NCBI GenBank assembly: GCA_903844785.1
Contig: CAIMVB010000048.1
Location: forward strand, 1 to 5,454
Length of the DNA stretch: 5,454 bases
DNA from: an uncultured Rhodospirillales bacterium
GTDB lineage: Bacteria > Pseudomonadota > Alphaproteobacteria > Acetobacterales > Acetobacteraceae
Direction: 5' to 3'
The notes under the pieces are model-generated. The model saw only the letters and a list, made by a program, of their open reading frames with translations, was not told the DNA's origin and made no database searches. The position numbers and the translations under genes were made by a program. The number at the start of each line of letters is the position of its first letter. Within the stretch, counting starts at the first letter, position 1. Below are positions 1-5,454 of the stretch, one piece after another.

Positions 1-94
1 CGATGGTTTCATTGATCTTATAGTCAAACCGCGCCTTGCGATTCTGCGCGGCGATCCCGTGGGAAATCATGCCCTTTTTGCGCGGTTCAGCCAT
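1..94 (-). CDS. smpB: SsrA-binding protein SmpB, N-terminal part (runs off left edge)
   Basis: Only the first 31 codons are in the window; the gene continues beyond base 1. The peptide starts MAEPRKKGMI and continues into AAQNRKARFDYKINET. This matches the start of the SmpB beta-barrel, where the family carries an (A/E)NR(K/R)AR-x-(D/E)Y signature. SmpB binds the tRNA-like domain of tmRNA and brings it to stalled ribosomes for trans-translation in the cytoplasm. The start at base 94 is well fixed: an in-frame TGA lies two codons upstream (98-100), and the next in-frame ATG is codon 9. That second ATG is preceded by an AAGGG-like stretch and is a possible alternative. The Shine-Dalgarno sequence for the first ATG is weak (GGTGGG about 10 bases upstream). 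It follows dapA by 33 bases on the same strand, so it is probably co-transcribed. dapA-smpB adjacency is familiar in alphaproteobacteria, from general knowledge. Confidence 0.9.
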   Translation of the reverse strand, partial: MAEPRKKGMISHGIAAQNRKARFDYKINETI

Positions 95-127
95 ATCTCA
101 AGCACCCACCGCGCGGGCGCATCCCTT

Positions 128-1006
128 TCAGTTCAAAAGGCCAACTGAAACCATGGCATCGCGCACCCGCGCGCGAGTCGCCTCACCCACAGGGGCAAGC
201 GGCAGGCGGCAATGATCGGTGCTTTTGGTCAGCAGGCTTGCCGCATATTTCACCGGGCCCGGTGATGTCTCGGCAAACAGCGCATCATGCAGCGGCACCA
301 GGCGGTCCTGGATTTCCATCGCCTCATCCACGCGCCCGGCGCGCCAGGCCTTGTGCATTTCCGCGCAAAGCCGCGGCGCGACATTGGCCGTGACGCTGAT
401 GCAGCCATGCCCGCCAGCGGCCATGAAGGAAATCACGGTATGGTCTTCGCCAGAAAGCTGCGCGAAATCCGCCCCGCAGGCACGGCGCGTATGCAAAGGC
501 CGCACGAGGTTCGCTGTCGCATCCTTCATGCCAACAATATTCGGATGCTTGGCCAAGCGCGCCGTGGTCTCAACGCTCATGTCAATCACGCTGCGGCCTG
601 GGATATTGTACATCACCATGGGCAGATCCACCGCATCGGCAATCGCCTTGAACTGCAGATAGAGGCCTTCGTGCGTCGGCTTATTGTAATAAGGTGTCAC
701 CACCAGGCAGCCATCAGCGCCGGCCTTCTTGGCGTGGCGGGTGAATTCAATCGCCTCGGCCGTGCTATTGCTGCCGGTGCCGGCAATCACGGGCACGCGC
801 CCGGCGGCGGCTTCCACGCAAAGTTCCACCACGCGCATATGTTCTTCATGCGAAAGCGTCGGGCTTTCGCCCGTGGTGCCAACGGGGATCAGGCCTTCGG
901 TGCCTTCGGCAATCTGCCACTGCACCAATTCCTGGAAGGCTTTTTCGTCCACGGACCCATCCGCGCGCATGGGCGTGATCAGCGCAACCATGGAACCCTT
1001 GAACAT
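128..1006 (-). CDS. dapA: 4-hydroxy-tetrahydrodipicolinate synthase (DHDPS)
   Basis: This cytoplasmic enzyme condenses pyruvate with aspartate semialdehyde, the entry step of the diaminopimelate and lysine pathway. The protein is 292 residues, the normal full length, and forms a single TIM-barrel domain. Its numbering matches the E. coli enzyme exactly: Thr44/Thr45 in VGTTGES, Tyr107 in TPYYNKP, Tyr133 and Arg138 in YNIPGRS, the Schiff-base Lys161 in GMKDAT, and Gly186 in LSGEDH. Residues that form the lysine feedback site in E. coli are also present (Ser48, His53, His56, Asn80, Glu84, Tyr106), so lysine inhibition is likely by inference. The ATG at 1004-1006 is chosen because AGGAGG lies 8 bases upstream and the protein begins with the family-typical MFKGSMVALITPM. 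An ATG just upstream (1012-1014) is out of frame. The gene sits between tpiA (76 bases upstream) and smpB (33 bases downstream), all on the same strand. Confidence 0.97.
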   Translation of the reverse strand: MFKGSMVALITPMRADGSVDEKAFQELVQWQIAEGTEGLIPVGTTGESPTLSHEEHMRVVELCVEAAAGRVPVIAGTGSNSTAEAIEFTRHAKKAGADGCLVVTPYYNKPTHEGLYLQFKAIADAVDLPMVMYNIPGRSVIDMSVETTARLAKHPNIVGMKDATANLVRPLHTRRACGADFAQLSGEDHTVISFMAAGGHGCISVTANVAPRLCAEMHKAWRAGRVDEAMEIQDRLVPLHDALFAETSPGPVKYAASLLTKSTDHCRLPLAPVGEATRARVRDAMVSVGLLN

Positions 1007-1014
1007 GCTGGCAT

Positions 1015-1020
1015 CCTCCT
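1015..1020 (-). promoter_or_regulatory. Shine-Dalgarno sequence of dapA
   Basis: Read on the minus strand this is a perfect AGGAGG, 8 bases before the dapA ATG. It confirms that start over the out-of-frame ATG at 1012-1014, which lies almost on the site itself. Confidence 0.85.
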
Positions 1021-1042
1021 GGAATTTGAGACAGCGAAGTTA

Positions 1043-1058
1043 GGCGCCACGGGGCGCC
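1043..1058 (-). other. GC hairpin between tpiA and dapA
   Basis: The two arms are both GGCGCC, itself a palindrome, separated by four bases, giving a 6-bp all-GC stem. On the minus-strand transcript it lies about 25 bases after the tpiA stop and about 36 bases before the dapA start. It is followed by TAACTTCG and not by a run of U, so it is a poor intrinsic terminator. It could be a weak attenuating or mRNA-stabilising structure, or chance in GC-rich DNA. Confidence 0.3.
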
Positions 1059-1082
1059 GCGACAAGGCTTGGGCGGGGGCGG

Positions 1083-1832
1083 CTACCCGGTCGCCCTCGC
1101 AATCGCCAGAAAATCTTCAGCGACCAGGCTGGCGCCGCCCACCAGGGCGCCGTCCACATGGGGCAGGGCCAGGATGGCCGCCGCATTACTGGGCTTGACC
1201 GAACCGCCATAGAGCAAGCGAAGCCCCGCGCCCTCGGCCGGGAAGCTGGCCGCCAGCTTGCCGCGCATCATGGCATGCATGGCGGCAATATCGGCTTCCG
1301 TCGGCGTGCGGCCGGTGCCAATCGCCCACACAGGTTCATAAGCCACCACGCCGCCGGCGGCGCCGAAGCCCTCCGGCAGGCTCTCGGTCATTTGTTCGGC
1401 CACCACTTCCTCGGCCCGGCCCAGAAGCCGGTCATCCTCGGGTTCGCCCACGCAAACCACGGGGATCAGCCCCGCCGCCAGCGCCGCTTCGGCCTTGGCG
1501 CGGACGCGGTGGCTGGTTTCCCGATACGCCATGCGGCGTTCGGAATGGCCTAGAATCACGTAAGTGGCGCCGGCATCCTTCAGCATGGCGGCGGCAATAT
1601 CCCCGGTATGGGCGCCCTTGGCGGCTTCATGGCAATCCTGCCCGCCCAGGGCCAAAGCGCCGGCCAAAGCCTGGGCGAGGGGGGCGATCAGCGTCGCGGG
1701 GGGGCAGAGCAGCACTTCCCCCTTCAGCCCAGCCGCCCCGGCGGCAACGGCCCGGGCCAGGGCCAGCCCATCGGCGGCCAGCCCATGCATTTTCCAATTG
1801 CCGGCGATCAGCGGGCGCACACCGGGGGTCAT
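1083..1832 (-). CDS. tpiA: Triosephosphate isomerase
   Basis: This cytoplasmic TIM-barrel enzyme interconverts dihydroxyacetone phosphate and glyceraldehyde 3-phosphate in glycolysis and gluconeogenesis. From the start chosen here it has 249 residues, the usual length. All catalytic landmarks are present: Asn12 and Lys14 in AGNWKMH, the electrophile His96 in ILGHSERR, the general base Glu166 in AYEPVWAIGTG (the mobile phosphate-gripping loop follows it), and the phosphate-binding LYGGSVKP near 207-214. The reading frame stays open 24 codons further upstream, to an ATG at 1904. The start at 1832 is preferred because AGGAGG sits 9 bases before it, the homologous region begins at once (RPLIAGNWKMH), and the extra upstream residues are low-complexity Arg/Ser/Pro-rich and unlike the family. 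It is the first gene of the minus-strand group and diverges from the ppiD-like gene. Confidence 0.97.
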   Translation of the reverse strand: MTPGVRPLIAGNWKMHGLAADGLALARAVAAGAAGLKGEVLLCPPATLIAPLAQALAGALALGGQDCHEAAKGAHTGDIAAAMLKDAGATYVILGHSERRMAYRETSHRVRAKAEAALAAGLIPVVCVGEPEDDRLLGRAEEVVAEQMTESLPEGFGAAGGVVAYEPVWAIGTGRTPTEADIAAMHAMMRGKLAASFPAEGAGLRLLYGGSVKPSNAAAILALPHVDGALVGGASLVAEDFLAIARATG

Positions 1833-1841
1833 GCGGGGGTT

Positions 1842-1847
1842 CCTCCT
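1842..1847 (-). promoter_or_regulatory. Shine-Dalgarno sequence of tpiA
   Basis: A perfect AGGAGG on the minus strand, 9 bases before the ATG at 1832. It decides the tpiA start: the longer frame beginning at 1904 would place this site inside coding sequence. Confidence 0.85.
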
Positions 1848-1875
1848 GGGGCTAGGGTGTTCATTCTTGCGTGAT

Positions 1876-1904
1876 TGGCTAGCCGCCACCCGGGGGCTTG
1901 GCAA
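1876..1904 (-). promoter_or_regulatory. Weak candidate sigma70-type promoter for tpiA
   Basis: On the minus strand TTGCCA (1899-1904, five of six matches to the -35 consensus) is followed after 17 bases by TAGCCA (1876-1881). That hexamer is a poor -10, with clear matches only at its first two positions. Position and spacing suit tpiA, leaving a short leader of roughly 35-40 bases before its ATG. The match is weak and may be chance. The -35 lies in a 9-base palindrome, CTTGGCAAG (1897-1905), which also gives TTGGCA on the plus strand, but I see no plausible -10 for that direction at standard spacing. Confidence 0.22.
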
Positions 1905-1951
1905 GCATCGGGCCTTTCGCGCCGGCGCTTGCGGCGGTAATCACTTGTTTC

Positions 1952-3844
1952 ATGATTACCTTCATGCGTCGCCTTGCCTCCACCTGGGTCGCCAAGGCGC
2001 TTTTCATCCTGCTCGTCCTCTCCTTCGCCGTCTGGGGGATTGAGGATGTTGTGCGCAAGATCGGCCGCGATACCGCGGTGGCGAATGTGGGCGGCATGTC
2101 CATTGAAGCCGATGAGGCGCAAATGGCTGCGCGGCGCGAAATGTCGCGAATCTCGCGCCAGTTGGGTAATCGCTTTGAACCGAATGAAGCGATCCGCCGC
2201 GCGGTTGCCACCGGTGCCTTGGAAAACCTGATTGGTGAACGCGCCATGCTGGCCGAAGCGCAGCGCATGGGCGTGGTGGCGCCGGAAGAAGCGGTGAGGG
2301 AGACGATCTTCGCCATCCCCGGCCTGCGCGGTGCTGATGGACGGTTTTCGCGCGAGATTTTCGCGCAGGTGTTGCGCAGCAATGAACTTTCTGAACCGCA
2401 ATTCCTTTCCTTGATCCGGGGTGATTTACTGCGCCAGCAATTGCTGGGTGCTGTGCGCTCTGGTGCTGCTGCGTCCGATGCACAAACCGCGCCGCTACTG
2501 GTGTGGCAGACGGAACGGCGCGTGGCGGATGTGGTGCTGCTGCCATTCTCGGCCGCGCCGGAACCGGAAGCACCCACTGAAGCGCAATTGCAGCGCTATT
2601 TGGAAAACAACCCGCAGCGTTTCTCTACGCCGGAATATCGGCAAATCAGCATCGCCGTGCTGTCGGCTGAAACGCTGGCGGCTGAAATTGCAGTATCGGA
2701 AGACGATATCAAACAAGCTTTCGAAGCCCGCCACGGCCAATATGACACGCCCGAGCGTCGTCAAATCCGCCAGGTGGTAATGGCTGATGAAGCCCGCGCG
2801 CGGGAAGTGGCGCAGCTTTGGCAAGCGGGTGCTGATTGGGAAACGGTGGAAGCCGCCGCAACCGCTGCCGGCGGCCAAGCCATGGCTTTGCCCATGGGTG
2901 ACAAGACCAGCTTGCCCATCCCGGCCTTGGCTGATGCCGCCTTCGCGGCCCTGCCGCAAAGCGCCACTGATCCGGTGCAAAGCCCCTTTGGCTGGCACGT
3001 GATTAGCGTTGAAGCGATGGAACCCGCGCAGATTTTCACGCTTGATCAATTGCGCGACAGGCTGCGCCAAGACATTGCGAAGGACCGCGCACTCGATCTT
3101 GCTTATGAACGCGGCAATAAGGTGGAAGATGCGCTGGCGGGGGGCATGACGCTTGCTGAAGCCGCGCCGCGCTTCGGGCTCACGCTTGTCAATGCAACGC
3201 TGGATGCGGGTGGGCGCAGCCCCGCCAATGAAGCCGTGGCGCTGCCGGTGCCGGCTGATCAACGCAATGCCGTGTTGCGTGCGATTTTCGCGCAAGATCA
3301 GGGGGCGGCGCCGCGTTTGCAGGAATTTGGCGATGCCTTGGGCGCCATTGATGTCAGCGCCATTACACCATCCCAGCTTCGCCCCTTTGCGGAAGTTGAA
3401 CAGGATGTGCGCCGCGCCGTGATTGCCGATGCAAGGCGGCGCTTTACGGAAGAACGTGCAGCGGGGCTTTTGGCTGCGCAGCGCGGCGGCAAAAGCCTTT
3501 TGGAAGCAGCGCAGGAATTGGGCCTGGTTAGCACGCGCACCGCGCCTTTCGGGCGCGATCCTGCGCAGGGCAGCCCCTTGCCGCCGGAATTGCTGCCGCC
3601 CTTGTTTGAAGCCAAGCGCGGGGAAGCGACCATGGCGGAAATTCGCGGCGGTTTCGCGGTGGCGGCGGTGACTGATATCCTGCGGCTTGATCCCGCGACT
3701 GATCCTCTAGGCATGGGCCGCGTGCGGGTTGAAATTGAACAAGCGGTGGCCGAGGATTTGGAACTGCAATACCAAGCGGCATTGCGCGCGCGTGCCAAGG
3801 TGCGCATCAATCAAACCGTACTGGAACAGGTGGTGGGAAGATGA
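1952..3844 (+). CDS. ppiD: PpiD/SurA-N family periplasmic folding chaperone with parvulin-like domain
   Basis: From the chosen start this is a 630-residue protein, the usual size of PpiD. It has a short cytoplasmic N-terminus (MITFMRR), one uncleaved membrane anchor at about 13-30 (VAKALFILLVLSFAVWG), and a periplasmic part. The latter comprises a SurA-N-like chaperone region (about 40-195) and a parvulin-like region (about 225-357) that ends in SPFGWHVISVEAMEPA. A long helical C-terminal region closes it. PpiD proteins sit near the Sec translocon and help newly exported proteins fold. The first parvulin strand, normally RASHILV-like, here reads RQIRQVV, so the catalytic-type histidine is absent and isomerase activity is doubtful. 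Start choice is uncertain: there is no clear Shine-Dalgarno. ATG 1964 is an alternative, and the TTG at 1898 adds 18 atypical residues. Its stop overlaps the trpE start by ATGA. Confidence 0.88.
   Translation: MITFMRRLASTWVAKALFILLVLSFAVWGIEDVVRKIGRDTAVANVGGMSIEADEAQMAARREMSRISRQLGNRFEPNEAIRRAVATGALENLIGERAMLAEAQRMGVVAPEEAVRETIFAIPGLRGADGRFSREIFAQVLRSNELSEPQFLSLIRGDLLRQQLLGAVRSGAAASDAQTAPLLVWQTERRVADVVLLPFSAAPEPEAPTEAQLQRYLENNPQRFSTPEYRQISIAVLSAETLAAEIAVSEDDIKQAFEARHGQYDTPERRQIRQVVMADEARAREVAQLWQAGADWETVEAAATAAGGQAMALPMGDKTSLPIPALADAAFAALPQSATDPVQSPFGWHVISVEAMEPAQIFTLDQLRDRLRQDIAKDRALDLAYERGNKVEDALAGGMTLAEAAPRFGLTLVNATLDAGGRSPANEAVALPVPADQRNAVLRAIFAQDQGAAPRLQEFGDALGAIDVSAITPSQLRPFAEVEQDVRRAVIADARRRFTEERAAGLLAAQRGGKSLLEAAQELGLVSTRTAPFGRDPAQGSPLPPELLPPLFEAKRGEATMAEIRGGFAVAAVTDILRLDPATDPLGMGRVRVEIEQAVAEDLELQYQAALRARAKVRINQTVLEQVVGR
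3828..3833 (+). promoter_or_regulatory. Shine-Dalgarno-like site of trpE inside the end of ppiD
   Basis: AGGTGG, five of six matches to AGGAGG, lies 7 bases before the trpE ATG and entirely inside ppiD coding sequence. Together with the ATGA overlap it supports translational coupling from ppiD to trpE. Confidence 0.6.
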
Positions 3845-5340
3845 GAGGGGGCGGTTTCGCGGCGTTTCGCGCGGCGCTGGAAGCGGGGCGGGGACAAATC
3901 CTCGTTCGTGAACGCGTGGCGGATTTGGATACGCCGGTCGGCGCCTTCCTGAAACTCACCGGCGGCGCACAGGCCAATGCGTTTTTGCTGGAAAGCATTG
4001 AAGGCGGGGCGGCGCGCGGGCGCTATTCCGCGATTGGCATGGCGCCGGATCTGATCTGGCGTTGCCGCAATGGCAAGGCGGAAATCAATCGCCACGCGCT
4101 TTCCGCGCCGCATGGTTTTGTGCCGGTGGCTGGCAATGCGCTGGACAGCCTGCGCGCCACCATCAATGAATGCCGCATGGCGGTGCCGGCTGGCCTGCCG
4201 CCGATTGCCGCCGGGCTATTCGGCTATTTGGGCTATGATCTGGTGCGGCTGATTGAAAAACTGCCCTCCACCAATCCTGATGTGCTGGGCATTCCCGATG
4301 CGGTGATGACGCGCCCAACCCTGATGGCGGTGTTTGATCATGTGCGCGATACGCTGATGCTTTGCGCGCCGGTCTGGCCGGGCGCTGATGCGCAAACCGC
4401 CTGGGAAGCGGCCAATGCGCGGTTGGATGAAGCGGAAGCGGCACTGGACCGGCCCGTACCGCGCCCTGCGCCGCCCGCTGATCTGCCGGCTTTGCCGCAG
4501 CCCGACAGCAATTTTACCGAAGCCAGCTATATCGCGGCGGTGGAACGCGCCAAGGATTACATCCGCGCTGGGGATTGTTTTCAGATTGTGCCGTCGCAGC
4601 GTTTCTCTGTGCCCTTCGCTTTGCCCCCGTTTGCGCTGTATCGCGCGCTACGCCGGATCAACCCGGCACCCTTCCTGTTCTTCTGCGATTTCGGCGGCTT
4701 CGCGGCGGTGGGTGCCAGCCCGGAAATCCTGGTGCGCGCGCGCGATGGTGCCGTGACTGTGCGCCCCTTGGCTGGCACGCGCCGGCGTGGCGCGACCCCG
4801 GAAGAAGATCGCGCTTTGGAAGTGGAATTGCTGGCCGATCCGAAGGAACGCGCCGAACACCTGATGCTGCTTGATCTTGGGCGCAATGATGTCGGGCGCG
4901 TTTCCGAAATCGGTTCTGTCAAAGTCACCGCGCAATTCCAGGTGGAGCGTTATTCGCAAGTCATGCATATCGGTTCCGAAGTGCAGGGCCGCTTGCGCGC
5001 TGGGCTGGATGCGCTGGATGCCTATTGCGCGGGCTTCCCCGCCGGCACGCTGACCGGTGCGCCAAAGATTCGCGCCATGGAAATCATCGAGGAATTGGAA
5101 CCTTCCCGCCGTGGGCTTTATGCCGGCGGCGTTGGCTATTTCGGCGCTGATGGCGGCATGGATACCTGCATCGCGCTCCGCACCGCGCTTGTGAAAGATG
5201 GCGTGATGTATGTGCAGGCTGGCGCGGGTGTAGTGGCCGATAGCGACCCCAAGGCGGAATATGAGGAAACGCGCCAGAAGGCGCGCGCCCTGTTCCGCGC
5301 GGCGGAAGAAGCGGTGCGCTTCGCGTCAGGCCGACGGTAG
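3841..5340 (+). CDS. trpE: Anthranilate synthase component I
   Basis: This is the large subunit that converts chorismate to anthranilate, the first step of tryptophan synthesis, using ammonia delivered by the glutamine amidotransferase TrpG. It has 499 residues, typical of a stand-alone TrpE and not a TrpE-TrpG fusion. The N-terminal domain has FLLESIEGG (48-56), whose LLES element belongs to the tryptophan feedback pocket, and GLFGYLGYD (125-133). The chorismate-binding domain has DCFQIVPSQRF (245-255), RPLAGTRRRG (308-317), PKERAEH with His340, DLGRNDVGRV (345-354), FPAGTLTGAPKIRAMEII (399-416) and the GVGYFGADGGMDTCIA block. The GTLTGAPK form together with an intact LLES motif favours TrpE over PabB. 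The ATG at 3841 overlaps the ppiD stop, has AGGTGG 7 bases upstream, and gives a family-like N-terminus. Retained LLES suggests feedback inhibition by tryptophan (inference). Confidence 0.96.
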   Translation: MRGGGFAAFRAALEAGRGQILVRERVADLDTPVGAFLKLTGGAQANAFLLESIEGGAARGRYSAIGMAPDLIWRCRNGKAEINRHALSAPHGFVPVAGNALDSLRATINECRMAVPAGLPPIAAGLFGYLGYDLVRLIEKLPSTNPDVLGIPDAVMTRPTLMAVFDHVRDTLMLCAPVWPGADAQTAWEAANARLDEAEAALDRPVPRPAPPADLPALPQPDSNFTEASYIAAVERAKDYIRAGDCFQIVPSQRFSVPFALPPFALYRALRRINPAPFLFFCDFGGFAAVGASPEILVRARDGAVTVRPLAGTRRRGATPEEDRALEVELLADPKERAEHLMLLDLGRNDVGRVSEIGSVKVTAQFQVERYSQVMHIGSEVQGRLRAGLDALDAYCAGFPAGTLTGAPKIRAMEIIEELEPSRRGLYAGGVGYFGADGGMDTCIALRTALVKDGVMYVQAGAGVVADSDPKAEYEETRQKARALFRAAEEAVRFASGRR

Positions 5341-5349
5341 AAACCCTCC

Positions 5350-5454
5350 ATGGCGGAAGGCCCCGATATCTCGCCCATCCTCAATCTGCTTGAGGATGCG
5401 CGTGATGCCGGGCGCTGCGCGGAAGCCGCGGCGGCCTTGCGGGTGCTGTCCCAA
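5350..5454 (+). CDS. Unidentified protein, N-terminal part (runs off right edge)
   Basis: An open frame begins with ATG nine bases after the trpE stop, in the same frame as trpE, and stays open for all 35 codons left in the window. The visible residues (start MAEGPDISPILNLLEDARDA, end AAAALRVLSQ) are acidic then Ala/Leu-rich and look helical. There is no signal peptide or membrane segment. The stretch DAGRCAEAAAALRVL resembles the second half of a TPR unit (G-x-x-x-E-A pattern), which is only a hint. It is not the start of TrpG, which normally opens with an LLIDNYDSFT-like motif. Codons resemble those of the neighbours (G/C third bases in four-fold boxes, mostly GAT and a mix of GAA/GAG), which supports a real gene. 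The Shine-Dalgarno is weak (GGTAG 9 bases upstream, overlapping the trpE stop). Tight spacing suggests it shares the ppiD-trpE transcript. Function is unknown. Confidence 0.6.
   Translation, partial: MAEGPDISPILNLLEDARDAGRCAEAAAALRVLSQ

Noticed and set aside
1043..1058. Intrinsic terminator after tpiA
   Set aside because: The stem is only 6 bp and there is no U-tract after it on the minus strand, so it is listed as a hairpin and not as a terminator.
287..1198. Long 303-codon open frame on the plus strand opposite dapA
   Set aside because: It is exactly antisense to a dapA whose every catalytic residue is intact, and it runs on into the 3' end of tpiA. The His/Arg/Gly-rich translation has no recognisable domain. 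It is a codon-bias shadow.
1833..1904. N-terminal extension of TpiA to an ATG at 1904
   Set aside because: The extra 24 residues are Arg/Ser/Pro-rich and unlike the family, and a perfect AGGAGG sits before the internal ATG at 1832.
1898..1951. TTG start extending PpiD by 18 residues
   Set aside because: The extension is not family-like, TTG starts are rare, and the membrane anchor is properly placed with the ATG at 1952.
2495..3295. 266-codon open frame on the minus strand opposite ppiD
   Set aside because: It is antisense to a well-supported coding sequence, with His/Arg-rich low-complexity composition and no ribosome binding site. The GAA/GAT-rich codons of the real gene explain the absence of stops on the other strand.
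3729..3911. Out-of-frame 60-codon frame with clustered Trp codons (YWNRWW) just before trpE, resembling a trp leader peptide
   Set aside because: The TGG codons arise from the ppiD codons for LEQVVG read in another frame. The frame runs on into trpE, and no terminator/antiterminator pair can fit between the Trp codons and the trpE ATG. I could not fold the RNA here; a conserved Trp cluster in relatives would reopen the question.
1..5454. Mobile element, CRISPR array, tRNA or defence system
   Set aside because: No direct-repeat arrays, terminal inverted repeats, transposase or integrase motifs, or tRNA-like cloverleaf were seen. Almost all bases are accounted for by housekeeping genes.

Overview
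The window looks like ordinary chromosomal housekeeping sequence from a GC-rich alphaproteobacterium, possibly a Rhodospirillales/Acetobacteraceae-type organism. That placement rests on overall protein character, on the dapA-smpB pairing, and on a PpiD-type chaperone next to trpE. It is an inference, not a database result. I found no transposase, integrase, CRISPR array, tRNA, rRNA, phage gene or composition break, and codon use is uniform across the window.

The left half is read on the minus strand in the order tpiA, dapA, smpB. tpiA encodes triosephosphate isomerase (glycolysis/gluconeogenesis). dapA encodes the first committed enzyme of the diaminopimelate/lysine branch. smpB encodes the tmRNA-binding protein of ribosome rescue and runs off the left edge after 31 codons. 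tpiA and dapA each have a clean AGGAGG ribosome binding site. Gaps of 76 and 33 bases suggest one transcription unit, with a small GC hairpin between tpiA and dapA.

The right half is read on the plus strand. A membrane-anchored SurA-N/parvulin-type periplasmic chaperone (PpiD family) comes first. Its stop codon overlaps the start of trpE (ATGA), which encodes the anthranilate synthase large component. Nine bases after trpE a third reading frame opens and runs off the right edge. It is not the N-terminus of TrpG, and I do not recognise it, although its helical Ala/Leu/Glu pattern is TPR-like.

The two units diverge from a 119-base region (1833-1951) that must hold the promoters for both. I see only weak sigma70-like elements there.

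No undescribed system is evident. The points worth a second look are the trpE start buried in the end of ppiD, which leaves no untranslated gap for a classical trp leader/attenuator; the PpiD parvulin domain lacking the usual catalytic histidine; the unidentified gene after trpE; and a strong preference for A/T-ending two-fold codons in a GC-rich genome.
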